A stretch of 64,000 bases of DNA from Roseateles oligotrophus (GTDB lineage Bacteria > Pseudomonadota > Gammaproteobacteria > Burkholderiales > Burkholderiaceae_C), in contig NZ_JACHLP010000014.1 in assembly GCF_014204525.1 (NCBI RefSeq), positions 1 through 64,000 of the forward strand, given 5' to 3'. A program made the position numbers and the translations under genes. The notes under the pieces are model-generated. The model worked only from the letters and a program-made list of their open reading frames with translations. It made no database searches and was not told the DNA's origin. Below are positions 1 through 8,967 of this stretch, one piece after another (position 1 is the stretch's first letter; each line of letters starts with the position of its first letter).

Positions 1-798
1 AAGACCGATTCACGAAATCGAGCCCGTAAGATCCCCAGCCAGCTTCACGAAATCAGTGAAGGTTCAATGAGCCTCACACACGGAAATTCGGACAGGCCCG
101 CTTGCCGAAGATCTCGGCCAGCATCGCAGCTTGCGTCAGCGGGCGGCACACTGGGTGCAGGTTTACTTGCCTCGTACATGAGGCCCCATGGTGAAGCAAC
201 CTGGCATGTATTCGCGCTTCTCGCGGCAGACCTCCAACGCGCGTTAACTGACACCAGGATGGTCGGCGCGCCCTTCCCCCTGCAATGCAGCCCCGTCTCG
301 CGCTGCATTGACTTTATAGGGCCGAAGCGATGCACTTTTGGCCCTGCGCTCGAGGAAAACTACAGCAGCACCGACATGCGGCCCTGGTCCAGGCGTGGCT
401 GCTGTATGCCTACCTGCGGCGTTAGAGCCGAAGTCCGCTGAATGGCATGCCGCAAGCCTGGGGCAATCGTCATCATGATCTTTCTGCGAATGAGTTCATT
501 GTGGGCGGCGCAACTCTCGAGGTTGATCGGCGGCCGATGAACTGCTTTAGGGGCGATTGGTGTTGCGCTGATCTCCGCTTCGTTCAATTCACCCTCTACA
601 CGCAAGTCGCATGTGTGGCTCTGTCTTTTGGGGCGCGAGTGTCCTTGTTCGTGATACAGGCCGCCAGTGGCTGCCTCAGCGCTCGCTGGTTTGTCCTCGC
701 CGTGGAGTCTTTGCTTGGCAGAGCAGGCCTTGCGGTCGACGAATGGGGCGCCCGAAGCCGGGATCCACCTTGCGCCAAGACCTGTCTTGATGGACAGG
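1..798. other. No recognisable gene
   Basis: Several short open frames exist on both strands but none resembles a protein I know, has a good ribosome binding site, or shares the codon bias of the neighbours. TTCACGAAATC occurs twice (9-19 and 44-54). The second copy lies in a small hairpin with arms CTTCAC (43-48) and GTGAAG (56-61). The stretch could be the decayed end of a gene that lies to the left of the window. Confidence 0.5.
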
Positions 799-1749
799 TC
801 AGGGCGCGTGGCGGCTGGGCAATTGGGGGCCTTGGGGCCGCGGCCCCAGGGAGGCCAGCAGGAAATCGATCAATGCCCGCACCCGCAAGGGCATATGGCG
901 CTTGCCGGGGTAGAGAAGGGAGAACGGCCGCGACGCGCCGGCGTAATCGGCCAGTACCTCGACCAGCCGGCCCTCGCGCAGATCGTCCTCGACCAGGAAG
1001 CGGTAAGTTTGCACCAGACCCGCGCCGGCGCGTGCCAGGCTGATCGGGCCGAGGATGTCTTCGGCGCAGCGCAGCTTGCCCTGCGTCGGCCACTCGACGA
1101 GGCGCTCGCCGTTGCGCAGCAGCCAGGGCACGATCTGCCCGTTGCTCGGCAAGACGAACTGAATGCATTCATGCCGCACCAGATCGTCCGGCGTGCGTGG
1201 CGCGCGGTGGCTCTTGAGGTAAGCCGGCGCCGCAGCGATCAGCAGTGGGGCGTCTTCGAGCTTGCGCGCCACCAGCCCAGAGTCGGGCTGCACACGGCCA
1301 CGCACGGCGAGGTCGAAGCCTTCGTCGGTAAAGTCCACATTGCGGTTGGAGAGTTGGACCTCGACTTCGATCTCGGGGTATTTGCGGCTGAAGGCGGGCA
1401 AGAGCGGCAGCACGCGGTAGTGACCGTAGGAGGTGGGCAGGCTCATGCGTACCAGGCCCGAGGGCTTCAATTGCTGGCCGGAGGCCTCGCGCTCGGCTTC
1501 ACTCAACTGGCCCAGCGCCTGGCGGCATTGATCGAAGTAGCGCTGCCCCACCTCGGTCAGTCGAACCTGGCGCGTCGTTCGCATCAAGAGGCGCACGCCC
1601 AAGCGCTCTTCGAGCCGAGCGACCGAGCGGCTGACCGCTGCGGCTGTCAGCCCCGCCGCCTTGGCCGCGGCGGTGAATCCCTGGTGCTGCGCCGTGAGGC
1701 AAAACAACTCGATGCTGCCCAGGCGCAGATCGTCGAACTGGCGACTCAT
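799..1749 (-). CDS. LysR-family transcriptional regulator
   Basis: 316 residues, the usual LysR length. The N-terminal winged helix-turn-helix covers about residues 8-67 (FTAAAKAAGLTAAAVSRSVA, then a LEERLGVRLLMRTTR wing), followed by the LysR substrate-binding domain to about residue 300. The start has a GGGAG ribosome binding site about 9 bases upstream. It is transcribed away from the glutathione S-transferase operon across a 104-bp gap holding GATTGC half-sites, so it very probably controls that operon and itself. The inducer cannot be read from sequence; an aromatic or electrophilic compound would fit the target genes, but that is inference. It belongs to the broad CrgA/DhcR-like LysR group common in Burkholderiales. 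Confidence 0.93.
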   Translation of the reverse strand: MSRQFDDLRLGSIELFCLTAQHQGFTAAAKAAGLTAAAVSRSVARLEERLGVRLLMRTTRQVRLTEVGQRYFDQCRQALGQLSEAEREASGQQLKPSGLVRMSLPTSYGHYRVLPLLPAFSRKYPEIEVEVQLSNRNVDFTDEGFDLAVRGRVQPDSGLVARKLEDAPLLIAAAPAYLKSHRAPRTPDDLVRHECIQFVLPSNGQIVPWLLRNGERLVEWPTQGKLRCAEDILGPISLARAGAGLVQTYRFLVEDDLREGRLVEVLADYAGASRPFSLLYPGKRHMPLRVRALIDFLLASLGPRPQGPQLPSRHAP

Positions 1750-1779
1750 TGTTGATCTCCCTGTAATTGGTCAATTGAG

Positions 1780-1827
1780 TGCAATCCAATTTATTGTCGA
1801 TTGCATCGCCAATACAGTGATTGCATC
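1780..1827. promoter_or_regulatory. Putative LysR operator with three GATTGC half-sites
   Basis: The gap between the divergent LysR and gst genes carries TGCAATC (1780-1786), then after 12 bases its inverted partner GATTGCA (1799-1805), and a third copy GATTGCATC (1819-1827) exactly 20 bp, two helical turns, after GATTGCATC at 1799-1807. An interrupted dyad plus an in-phase extra half-site is the usual layout of LysR recognition and activation sites. Binding itself is inferred. Confidence 0.55.
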
Positions 1828-1853
1828 ACAACCCGGACACAAGGAGTCCTTCG

Positions 1854-2474
1854 ATGCAAACCTCTTTCAAGCTCTACTACGCTCCCGGCGCTTGCTCGCT
1901 CGCCCCGCACATCCTGCTGCGCGAAAGCGGCAGCTCTTTCACGCTCGAGAAGGTCGATACCGCCAAGCACCTCACCGCCGATGGCCGCGACTTCTACGCC
2001 ATCAACTCCAAGGGCCAGGTGCCGGTGATCGAGTTGGCCGATGGCACGCGCCTGTCCGAAGGTCCGGTGATCGCGCAGTACATCGCCGACCATGCCGACG
2101 CACGCGCGCTGATGCCCGCAGCGGGCAGCCCGGCGCGCTACCGCGTGATGGAGTGGCAGAACTACATCGCTTCCGAGATCCACAAATCGTTCACGCCGCT
2201 ATTCCATGGCGATGTGGATGCCGTGGCCAAGAGGGCGCTTGCCGTGGTGTTGCGCAAGAAGCTGGTCTGGCTCGACGGGCAACTCGCCGGCAAGAGTTTC
2301 CTGACGGGCGAGACCTTTACGGCGGCGGATGCCTACCTGTTCACCGTGCTGCGTTGGGCGCCCTACGTGCAGATCGATCTCACGGACCTCGAGCACATCG
2401 GCGCCTTCATGGCGCGTGTTTCGAAGCGGCCTGCGGTGCAGGCGTCGATGCAGGCAGAAGGTCTGAGCAACTGA
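1854..2474 (+). CDS. gstA: Glutathione S-transferase, beta class (GstA-like)
   Basis: 206 residues from the ATG that follows AAGGAG (1841-1846); an earlier in-frame start at 1821 lacks a ribosome binding site and falls in the operator. The thioredoxin-fold N-terminus reads YYAPGACSLAPH with Cys14 in the position of the beta-class catalytic cysteine, followed by the glutathione-site segment GQVPVIEL (about residues 53-60) and the all-helical C-terminal domain from about residue 90. Beta-class enzymes conjugate or bind glutathione in the cytoplasm and often serve in detoxifying electrophiles. It is the first gene of an operon with a tautomerase (10-bp gap), an NTF2-like protein and probably the metallohydrolase, under the divergent LysR regulator. 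The substrate is unknown. Confidence 0.93.
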   Translation: MQTSFKLYYAPGACSLAPHILLRESGSSFTLEKVDTAKHLTADGRDFYAINSKGQVPVIELADGTRLSEGPVIAQYIADHADARALMPAAGSPARYRVMEWQNYIASEIHKSFTPLFHGDVDAVAKRALAVVLRKKLVWLDGQLAGKSFLTGETFTAADAYLFTVLRWAPYVQIDLTDLEHIGAFMARVSKRPAVQASMQAEGLSN

Positions 2475-2484
2475 GGAGTCAAGC

Positions 2485-2706
2485 ATGCCTTATGTGCAGA
2501 TTCAGATCACGCGCGAAGGTGCGACGCGCGAGCAGAAGGCGCAGCTCATGCGCGGCGTTACGGACCTGCTGGAGCAGGTGCTCGACAAGAATCCCGCGAC
2601 CACTTTTGTCGTGATCGAGGAGGTCGAGACCGACAACTGGGGGATCGCCGGCGAGACGGTCACGGTGTTGCGCGAGCGGGCGCAGAAAGCGGCGGTGGCG
2701 CCATGA
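2485..2706 (+). CDS. 4-oxalocrotonate tautomerase family protein
   Basis: 73 residues, the size of small tautomerase subunits. Pro2, directly after the initiator Met (MPYVQIQITREG), is the catalytic base of this superfamily and would become N-terminal after methionine removal. The family forms oligomers and interconverts enol and keto forms of aromatic breakdown products, but several branches act on unrelated substrates, so the reaction is open. The conserved segment TFVVIEEVETDNWGIAGE is typical of the branch often found next to GST and NTF2-like genes. Its stop overlaps the start of the next gene by four bases (ATGA at 2703-2706), which implies translational coupling. Confidence 0.88.
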   Translation: MPYVQIQITREGATREQKAQLMRGVTDLLEQVLDKNPATTFVVIEEVETDNWGIAGETVTVLRERAQKAAVAP

Positions 2707-3086
2707 CCGGGGCTGCCGCCGACTTCGTCGCCATCCACGCGGTGCTCCAGCTGTATTTCGACGGGCTGTACCACAGCGACACCCAGCGCCTGGCCCGGGT
2801 CTTCCATCCGCAGGCGCTGTACGCCACGGCGGTGGGCGACAAACCCATTGTTTGGCGCATGGACGAGTACTTCCCGGTCGTCGATGCGCGCCCGGCACCC
2901 GCGGCCAGCGGCCAGCCGCGCACCGATCGCGTGCTGTCGATCGAGCTCATCGGCCCGGTCACTGCCCACGCGCGCCTGCAGTGCTCGATCCCGCCCAAGC
3001 ACTTCATCGATCTGCTGACGCTCATCCAGGTCGATGGGCGCTGGCAGGTCATCTCCAAGGTTTTTCACTACGAAATCCATGAGTGA
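2703..3086 (+). CDS. NTF2-like protein (SnoaL / Lumazine_bd_2 type)
   Basis: 127 residues with the cone-shaped NTF2-like fold expected from the pattern of one N-terminal helix (AIHAVLQLYFDGLYHSDTQRL), the FHPQALY segment, and C-terminal strands ending DGRWQVISKVFHYEIHE. Close relatives are annotated as nuclear transport factor 2 family or putative lumazine-binding proteins. Members are either small isomerase/hydrolase-like enzymes or ligand binders, and no catalytic set is clear here. It is translationally coupled to the tautomerase and so probably works on the same substrate. No signal peptide is seen, so it should be cytoplasmic. Confidence 0.83.
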   Translation: MTGAAADFVAIHAVLQLYFDGLYHSDTQRLARVFHPQALYATAVGDKPIVWRMDEYFPVVDARPAPAASGQPRTDRVLSIELIGPVTAHARLQCSIPPKHFIDLLTLIQVDGRWQVISKVFHYEIHE

Positions 3087-3151
3087 CATGAACTGTTTGC
3101 CAAGCCTCATCGATTCGAAGAGCGCTGGCAACTGACTCCAAAGGTTTCACC

Positions 3152-4270
3152 ATGACATCTACAACTGACACACACCTCCTCACGATGCCCACGGTGCCGC
3201 GCTGGGCTTCAGCCGCCGCCGTGGCTAGCAGCGTCGCCGCGGCCCTGCTCGTGACCTGCAGCACCAGTGCTTTCGCACACGACACGTGCAAGGCGCCCGG
3301 CTGCGCCGCTGGCGAGGGCTACCACGGCATGCCCGAGATCGCTACCATTGGCGCGCGCACCGGCAAGTACATGGACATTCCAGAGGCCGCCAAGGGCCCG
3401 GCGATCGATGCCGCCAAGGGCTACCGCCTGCAGCAACTCGGCCGTGGCCTGTACATGGTCACCGAGAACGTCTATCAGGCGATGTTCTTGGTGCACGACC
3501 GAGGTGTGATCCTGGCCGACGTGCCGCCGCCGCTGGCCGCCTTCCTGCCGCAGGCGATCCGCGAGGTGACCGACAAGCCGGTCACGCACATCGTCTACAG
3601 CCACGCGCACATCGACCATATCGGCGCGGCGGGCGACTTCGTCGCCAATCTGGCGAAGAAGCCGGTGATCGTCGCGCACGAGGAGACGAAGGCCATCCTC
3701 GCCCGTGCCAAAGACCCCAAGCGCCCGCTGCCCACGCTGACCTTCCGTGACAAACACATCTTGGAGGTCGGCGGACAGCGACTACAGCTTTCCTATCATG
3801 GCAATGGCCACGAACCGGGCAATATCTTCATCCACGCTCCCGAGCAGCGCACCTTGATGGTGGTCGACCTGATCTTCCCCGGCTGGATGCCCTGGCGCCG
3901 CCTTGCGCTGGCGCAAGATGTGCCGGGCTATTTCGCACAGGTCGAGCGGATCAAGTCGCTGGACTTTGACTGGCTGGTCTCGGGCCATGTGGCGCGGGTA
4001 GGCAGCAAGGCCGATGTCCTGGCACAGCACGAGTTCCTGCTGGACCTGAAGGCCGCGGCGGGCAAAGCGCTGCAGACGACGCCGCTGGCCGAAGGCATGG
4101 ACCCGCGCGACAAGAGCAACCCCTGGGCCGTGTTCGATCACTACATCGATCGCGTCGCTGCGCAGTGCGTGAACACGCTGACGCCGAAGTGGGCCCCGCG
4201 CCTGGCGGCCTTCGACGTCTATATCTGGGATCAATGTTTCACGATGGAGCAAAGCCTGCGGCTGGACTGA
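3152..4270 (+). CDS. Exported metallo-beta-lactamase-fold hydrolase
   Basis: 372 residues with an N-terminal signal peptide (hydrophobic stretch about residues 20-41, likely cleavage after AFA at 42), so it acts in the periplasm. The metal site is intact: HAHIDH gives His151, His153, Asp155 and His156; His220 lies in GNGHEPGN; Asp239 in MVVDLIF; and His279 in SGHVA. This is the dinuclear zinc set of the MBL superfamily. The C-terminal 90 residues add helices and two Cys. A role as a true beta-lactamase is not supported, because the surrounding sequence is unlike classes B1-B3. The 65-bp gap to the upstream operon leaves it unclear whether it shares the gst promoter. Substrate unknown. Confidence 0.88.
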   Translation: MTSTTDTHLLTMPTVPRWASAAAVASSVAAALLVTCSTSAFAHDTCKAPGCAAGEGYHGMPEIATIGARTGKYMDIPEAAKGPAIDAAKGYRLQQLGRGLYMVTENVYQAMFLVHDRGVILADVPPPLAAFLPQAIREVTDKPVTHIVYSHAHIDHIGAAGDFVANLAKKPVIVAHEETKAILARAKDPKRPLPTLTFRDKHILEVGGQRLQLSYHGNGHEPGNIFIHAPEQRTLMVVDLIFPGWMPWRRLALAQDVPGYFAQVERIKSLDFDWLVSGHVARVGSKADVLAQHEFLLDLKAAAGKALQTTPLAEGMDPRDKSNPWAVFDHYIDRVAAQCVNTLTPKWAPRLAAFDVYIWDQCFTMEQSLRLD

Positions 4271-4657
4271 CGATGATGAAAAACCTCGAACCCTATTGCC
4301 TCCACGTTCTGCTCGCGGCAGCGGCGCTCCAGCCCCTGGCGCGAGGAGCAGGTGGGGCGATTGCCCGACGACTTTCTCGAAGATGAGTTGCGCGAGCGTC
4401 TGAGCAAGGGGCCGGTAAGCTTTGCCTTCTATGTGCAACTGGCCCTCGGATGATCCGGTGCTGCTGGCCCGGCCGGTGGCCTACGGCGTGTCGTTCGGAC
4501 GTCGGCGGACGCTGCTTACCGAGCCGTGGACCTGTGTCTGAAGGACGGGGGAGGCACGATCACCGAGGGCAATTGCTGGCGCAATTTTTTGAGCGAATGC
4601 GGGTCGAATTGCAGGGCAGCCAAGTTGCCGGGATGTACGCCTCCGATGGGCAGCGCC
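4271..4657 (+). pseudogene. Possible gene remnant, faintly catalase-family-like
   Basis: No intact gene lies here. From about 4357 one frame reads LPDDFLEDELRERLSKGPVS and then FAFYVQLAL before a stop at 4450. A one-base shift continues as SDDPVLLARPVAYGVSFG. The two pieces join sensibly and recall the segment of catalase-like heme proteins around RLAKGPVxFxxxVQLA. The remainder of such a gene is absent, so this would be a truncated and frameshifted relic. The match is from memory of the family and is weak. Confidence 0.25.
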
Positions 4658-5059
4658 TTATTGCGCAGCCGCCGATGCTGCTCTTGCAGCCGCGCGTTCA
4701 GACAACAGCTTGGCTGACTTGACCTCGGGGCACTCCAGCAGCGACTCCGTTGAAATTCGTACCGGCCCGAACCACCGCACGCTCCCGGCAATGCCAGCAA
4801 ATTGGACCAGCCATGCTCGCCCGGTAGAAGAATCGACAAGGGCGTCGTACTTGAAGCCGTCCATGGCAAGCGGCGAGTCAAGCAGCCCGAGCCGGGCAAT
4901 CCAAGCACCTTGCACCCGCTTCAGCTTGGGCGGCGCAACCGACTCCTCAGCGTCTTTGAGGCTGGCATAAAGGCTTGCCCTGTCACAGGGCATCGTGCCT
5001 GCAAGTGTGGTGCCGACACTCACAGCGAGCATGGCTGGTAGAAGCAAAGCAAATCGCAT
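4658..5059 (-). CDS. Small exported protein of unknown function
   Basis: 133 residues with a clear signal peptide (MRFALLLPAMLAVSVGTTLA, cleavage near residue 20-21). The mature part has two Cys (in MPCDR and LLECPE) that could form a disulfide, a region AMDGFKYDALVDSSTGRAWL, and an Ala-rich C-terminus. I do not recognise the family. The reading frame is well biased for this genome and follows the exported-protein pattern, so it is probably real, although no strong ribosome binding site precedes the start. It stands alone, convergent with the remnant to its left and 75 bp from the alcohol dehydrogenase end. Confidence 0.6.
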   Translation of the reverse strand: MRFALLLPAMLAVSVGTTLAGTMPCDRASLYASLKDAEESVAPPKLKRVQGAWIARLGLLDSPLAMDGFKYDALVDSSTGRAWLVQFAGIAGSVRWFGPVRISTESLLECPEVKSAKLLSERAAARAASAAAQ

Positions 5060-5133
5060 TTTTGAATGCAGCGGTTCGGCGGCAGCCCTGGGAAGACCGT
5101 CGCAGTGTAGCGGCGCGTTGGGATCGTCAGGCC

Positions 5134-6156
5134 CTAGATGGCCATCACCACCCGGCCATCGATCCGGCCCTGCTTCATCTGCTCGAAGATGGTGTTGATG
5201 GATTCCAGCCTGTCGCTGCGGTAGTGGGTGCGGATCTTGCCATCGGCGGCGAAGGCCAGGGCTTCTTCCAGGTCCTTGCGGGTGCCGACGATGGAGCCGC
5301 GTATGGTCTTGGCATTGAGCACGACGTCGAAGATGGGCAGGGCAAAGTCGCCCGGCGGCAGGCCGACCAGGGACATGGTGCCGCGCTTGTGCAACATGCC
5401 CACGCCCTGCTTGAAGGCGCTGTTGGACACCGCCGTGACCAGCACGCCATGGGCGCCGCGCAGATGTTTCTGTACCTCAAGCACCGGGTCTTGCGTCAGC
5501 GCGTTGATGCAGAGCTCGGCGCCCAGCTCGCGCGCCAGCGCCAGCTTGTCATCGGCGATGTCCACGGCGATGACGTGATAACCCATGGCCTGAGCGTACT
5601 GCACGGCCATATGACCCAGGCCGCCTATGCCCGAGATGGCGACCCAGTCGCCGGGCTTGCAGTCCAGCACCTTGAGGCCTTTGTAGACCGTGACGCCGGC
5701 GCACAGCAGGGGCGCGGCGGGGTCGAAGGCCAGGGCATCGGGCAGGCGGCCCACATAGCCGGGGTCGGCCAGCACATATTCGGCATAGCCGCCGTTGACG
5801 GTGTAGCCCGTCATCTGCTGCTCGCCGCACAGGGTTTCCCAGCCGGTGATGCAATGCTCGCAATGGCCGCAGGCGCTGTGCAGCCAGGGCACGCCGACGC
5901 GGTCGCCTTCCTTCAGATGCTTGACGCCGCGGCCCAGCGCCGCCACAAAGCCCACGCCCTCGTGGCCGGGGATGAAGGGCAGGGCGGGCTTGACCGGCCA
6001 GTCGCCGTTGGCCGCATGCAGATCGGTGTGGCAGACGCCCGAGGCGACTACCTTGACCAGCACCTGGCCGTCAGGCACTTCGGGCACATCGACTTCCTCG
6101 ATCTGCAGCGGCGCGCCGAACTCGTGGACGACGGCGGCTTTCATCTTCTGAACCAT
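5134..6156 (-). CDS. adhP: Zinc-dependent alcohol dehydrogenase (AdhP-like)
   Basis: 340 residues, the length of tetrameric bacterial zinc ADHs. Catalytic zinc ligands are Cys42 (VCHTDLHA), His65-Glu66 (PGHEGVG) and Cys152. The structural zinc set is Cys96, Cys99, Cys102 and Cys110. The Rossmann motif GIGGLGH lies near residue 177 and the following acidic residue (IAVDIADDK) favours NAD(H). It oxidises primary alcohols such as ethanol to aldehydes, or the reverse. The start chosen at 6156 (MVQKMKAAVV) has AAAGG seven bases upstream; a longer frame to 6240 lacks one and adds no family sequence. It stands as a single gene. AdhP is the best-known homologue, but substrate range cannot be fixed by sequence. 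Confidence 0.93.
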   Translation of the reverse strand: MVQKMKAAVVHEFGAPLQIEEVDVPEVPDGQVLVKVVASGVCHTDLHAANGDWPVKPALPFIPGHEGVGFVAALGRGVKHLKEGDRVGVPWLHSACGHCEHCITGWETLCGEQQMTGYTVNGGYAEYVLADPGYVGRLPDALAFDPAAPLLCAGVTVYKGLKVLDCKPGDWVAISGIGGLGHMAVQYAQAMGYHVIAVDIADDKLALARELGAELCINALTQDPVLEVQKHLRGAHGVLVTAVSNSAFKQGVGMLHKRGTMSLVGLPPGDFALPIFDVVLNAKTIRGSIVGTRKDLEEALAFAADGKIRTHYRSDRLESINTIFEQMKQGRIDGRVVMAI

Positions 6157-6265
6157 GGCAAACCTTTCTTGACCGGCCGGGCAATTACCGCCCGGGGCCA
6201 GTATGTGGCTTGCCGCCGGCTGCGCCTTGTTCTGGATCAAACAGGCCGCGAGCCCCGGTACAGGC

Positions 6266-8596
6266 TTAGATCTTGAGTTCCAAGCGCAGTTGCCAGCTGG
6301 TATAGCTGCGGCCGCCGCTGTCCGTCGTGATGATCTGTTCGGGCGTGGTGGTGATATTGCCGTTGCTGTAGTTCAGCGGATCCAGATTGCTGGCCGACAG
6401 GCGCAGCTGGGCGATCGGGTTGATGCTCCAGAGCGCAAAGGCGTCCAGCACCACTTTGCGGGAGTTGTGGGCCTCGCTCAGCACGGACTGCTGGATGGTG
6501 ACGGCGGGCGTCCAGTTCAGGCCCGCGCCCAGACTCAGGGGCAGGCTGCGCAGCCGGTAGTCGGCCCCCAGATTGGCGGTGGCGCGGGGCTGCTGATCCA
6601 GGCGGTTATTGGGGCCGGGGATGCCCTCCACCGAGGAGCGGAACAGGCTCAGATTGCTGCGCAGCGAGACCGGCCAGGCCTCGGGCAGGAACTCGTCCAA
6701 GCGGAACTTGGCTTCCAGCTCCAGGCCCATGGTGCCGGCCTTGCCGATATTGCGCGGGCTGCTGACCCAGCGCGGCACGCTGGCCCAGCTGACCGTCTCC
6801 AGGCGCGGGTCGGTGCGAATCAAATCGCTGATGCGGCGGTAGAACAGGCTGGCGCTGAGAATGCCTCCCTTGCTCAGATAGCGCTCGTAGGCCACATCGA
6901 TGCCGGTGGCCAGCTCGGGTTTGAGATTGGGGTTGCCCATGCGGTCGGCGTAGTTGACCGCGTTCTCGCCGCAGGGCTGGCCGTCCGGGCAGGGGTATTG
7001 CGAGTTGATGGCGGGCCGGGCGATCAGGTCCTGCAGCTGCGGGCTGCGGTAGCTGCGGGTCAGGCTGGCGCGGATCTGGTCGCGGCTTTTCTCGTCGAAC
7101 TTCCAAACGGCATGCAGCAGCGGGGTCCAGACGCTGGAGCGGTTGCTGACTCGGTAGTTGGCGGCCGAGCTGCGGGTGGCGATGGTCTCGCCGCGCAGGC
7201 CGGCGTAGAAGGACCATTGCTTGCCCACGCTCCATTCGTCCTGGGCGTAGAGGGCGAAGCGCTGGGTGGCGGCCGAGAGATCGTCGCCAAATTCCAGCAG
7301 GCCCGGGCAGGCCTGGCCGTTCTGCAGGCAGGTCCGGGTCTGGTCGCGCTGCGTGCCCTCGCCCTCCAGGCCGACCAGCAGGCTGTGCTCGTTCTCGAAC
7401 TGCTGCGAGTACTTGCTGTTCAGGCTCCAGGAGCGGTCCTGGCCATTGCTCTTGTCGTCCTGCGTGCGCAGCGGCGTGCTTGAGGCGGCGGCAAACTCCT
7501 GCCGCAGGCTGTGGCTGTCCGAGCGGCCCAGGCCCAGGCCGGCGCGGGTTTCCAGCCGGCTGTCGTCGATGCGGTGGGTCCACTGCGTGTTGACGCGCAG
7601 CATCTCGAAGCGGCTGTCGCCGGCGATGCGGGCCTGCTCAAAGGGGTTCAGGGGCTTGGGTGCGCCCGAGGCGTCGGGCTGGCCGAAAGCGGGTGTGCGG
7701 GTCTGGCTGAAGACATTGCTGCTCTGGCTTTTGTTGGCGTTCAGAAAGGGCTGGATGCTCAGGCTGTCGCCGCCGGCCAGCTTCCACTGCAGGCGCAGGT
7801 TCAGGTTCAGGCTGCGGCGTTCGTCCTCGCTCTGGCCCTGGGTCGTCAGCAGGCTGTCGGCGCCGCTCAGGCGGTTGTGGGTGAGGGCGCTGCTGTTCTG
7901 CTCGTCGCGGTGCTTCATCTGCTGCGCGTTGAGCGTCAGGTTGTAGGCGCCGCCCTGATCGTCGAGCTTGTCGTTGCGGGTCCAGCCCAGGCTGGAGCTC
8001 CAGAGGCCGCGCTCTTCGCCGAGGCCGAAGCGCCAGTCATTCAAGCGCCTTTGCAAGGCCTCGCGCAGCACCACATTGATGGTGCCGGCCACGGCGCGGG
8101 CGCCGTATTCGGCCGTGGGCGCGCGCAGCACCTCGATGCGCTCGACCTGGTCGGGTGGCAATTGGTCCAGCGAGAAGCCGGGCGGCATGCGCTCGCCATT
8201 GACCAGGATCTGGGTATAGCCATTGCCCATGCCGCGCATGCGGATGTCGCCGCCGCGGCCCGGGCGGCCGCCGGTGGTGACGCCGGGCAGGCGCTTGAGC
8301 ACCTCGCCCACCGTGCTGTCGCCGAAACGCTCGATCTCTTCCCGGCCGATGATGATTTTCGATGCCGTGGAAGCTCGGCGTTGGGCTTCGTCCGAGGCCC
8401 GGCCCTCCACCTCCACCCGGTCCAGCTGTTCGGGCTTGGCGGCGGGCTTGGCAGCTGCTTGTTCGGGCTTTGCTTCGGTCTGGCCCTGGCCAAAGCTGTG
8501 GGCGGCGGGCAGCAGGCTCAGGCTGAGCGCCAGCCAGCAGTGCCGGGAGATCGAGCGGGGCGAGGCGGGGGGGAGGGTGTTTCTCTGCGGGGACAT
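6266..8596 (-). CDS. TonB-dependent outer-membrane receptor
   Basis: 776 residues from the ATG at 8596, which opens a signal peptide (MSPQRNTLPPASPRSISRHC with a hydrophobic core and AHSFGQ cleavage region). A Lys/Pro/Glu-rich linker and a candidate TonB box (DRVEVEG) come next. The plug domain follows (VGEVLKRLPGV, RMRGMG, ILVNGERM, ERIEVLRAPTAEYGARAVAG), then a 22-strand-type beta barrel to the end. The last residue is Ile rather than the usual aromatic. The plug is of the type used for catecholate siderophores and for oligosaccharide/peptide uptake, so the ligand is not clear. It starts about 370 bp downstream of the subtilase stop on the same strand, with a terminator hairpin between. It needs a TonB-ExbB-ExbD motor, which need not be the one at 29.8-33.1 kb. 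Confidence 0.92.
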   Translation of the reverse strand: MSPQRNTLPPASPRSISRHCWLALSLSLLPAAHSFGQGQTEAKPEQAAAKPAAKPEQLDRVEVEGRASDEAQRRASTASKIIIGREEIERFGDSTVGEVLKRLPGVTTGGRPGRGGDIRMRGMGNGYTQILVNGERMPPGFSLDQLPPDQVERIEVLRAPTAEYGARAVAGTINVVLREALQRRLNDWRFGLGEERGLWSSSLGWTRNDKLDDQGGAYNLTLNAQQMKHRDEQNSSALTHNRLSGADSLLTTQGQSEDERRSLNLNLRLQWKLAGGDSLSIQPFLNANKSQSSNVFSQTRTPAFGQPDASGAPKPLNPFEQARIAGDSRFEMLRVNTQWTHRIDDSRLETRAGLGLGRSDSHSLRQEFAAASSTPLRTQDDKSNGQDRSWSLNSKYSQQFENEHSLLVGLEGEGTQRDQTRTCLQNGQACPGLLEFGDDLSAATQRFALYAQDEWSVGKQWSFYAGLRGETIATRSSAANYRVSNRSSVWTPLLHAVWKFDEKSRDQIRASLTRSYRSPQLQDLIARPAINSQYPCPDGQPCGENAVNYADRMGNPNLKPELATGIDVAYERYLSKGGILSASLFYRRISDLIRTDPRLETVSWASVPRWVSSPRNIGKAGTMGLELEAKFRLDEFLPEAWPVSLRSNLSLFRSSVEGIPGPNNRLDQQPRATANLGADYRLRSLPLSLGAGLNWTPAVTIQQSVLSEAHNSRKVVLDAFALWSINPIAQLRLSASNLDPLNYSNGNITTTPEQIITTDSGGRSYTSWQLRLELKI

Positions 8597-8781
8597 GGCG
8601 ACGGCGTTCAACGCACTGGCGAATGAGCGACCGGCGTACAGCTGCGCTCGTTGACGTTTTGGGGAGGCCGAAGCATCGCATGGAAAGCGGGCCACACCGG
8701 GCCGCCGCCCTCGTTCAGGTCCCGGTTTCATTTTTCTTTACCTGCCGCCAACACGTCCTGACAAAGCGTCGGCACAAAAGC

Positions 8782-8813
8782 AAAGGGCCACTACCCAACG
8801 GCTGTGGCCCTTT
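8782..8813 (-). terminator. Rho-independent terminator-like hairpin
   Basis: Perfect 10-bp stem AAAGGGCCAC (8782-8791) / GTGGCCCTTT (8804-8813) with a 12-base loop. On the minus strand it is followed by GCTTTTG. It lies about 155 bp beyond the subtilase stop and before the TonB-dependent receptor start, so it would end the subtilase transcript. A T-run on the other side makes it potentially bidirectional. Confidence 0.6.
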
Positions 8814-8967
8814 TGACTTCCGGACACCTTTGCAGGAGACGGTTTCTTGGCGCTGGTGACGGGTTCCAGTTCTCTGCCCAATCTGCAGCCGGTTTGTCGC
8901 CTCGAATGCATGCATTGTGCATGCGGTTTATGACGGTGCTTTGACAAAAAGCGGGGAACTTTCCCTC

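Noticed and set aside
447-1755. Plus-strand frames of 198 and 362 codons at the left edge
   Set aside because: They are antisense to or run into the well-supported LysR gene and show no family resemblance.
3152-4270. Antibiotic-resistance beta-lactamase
   Set aside because: The metal motif is common to the whole MBL superfamily; the remaining sequence and length do not match B1-B3 beta-lactamases.
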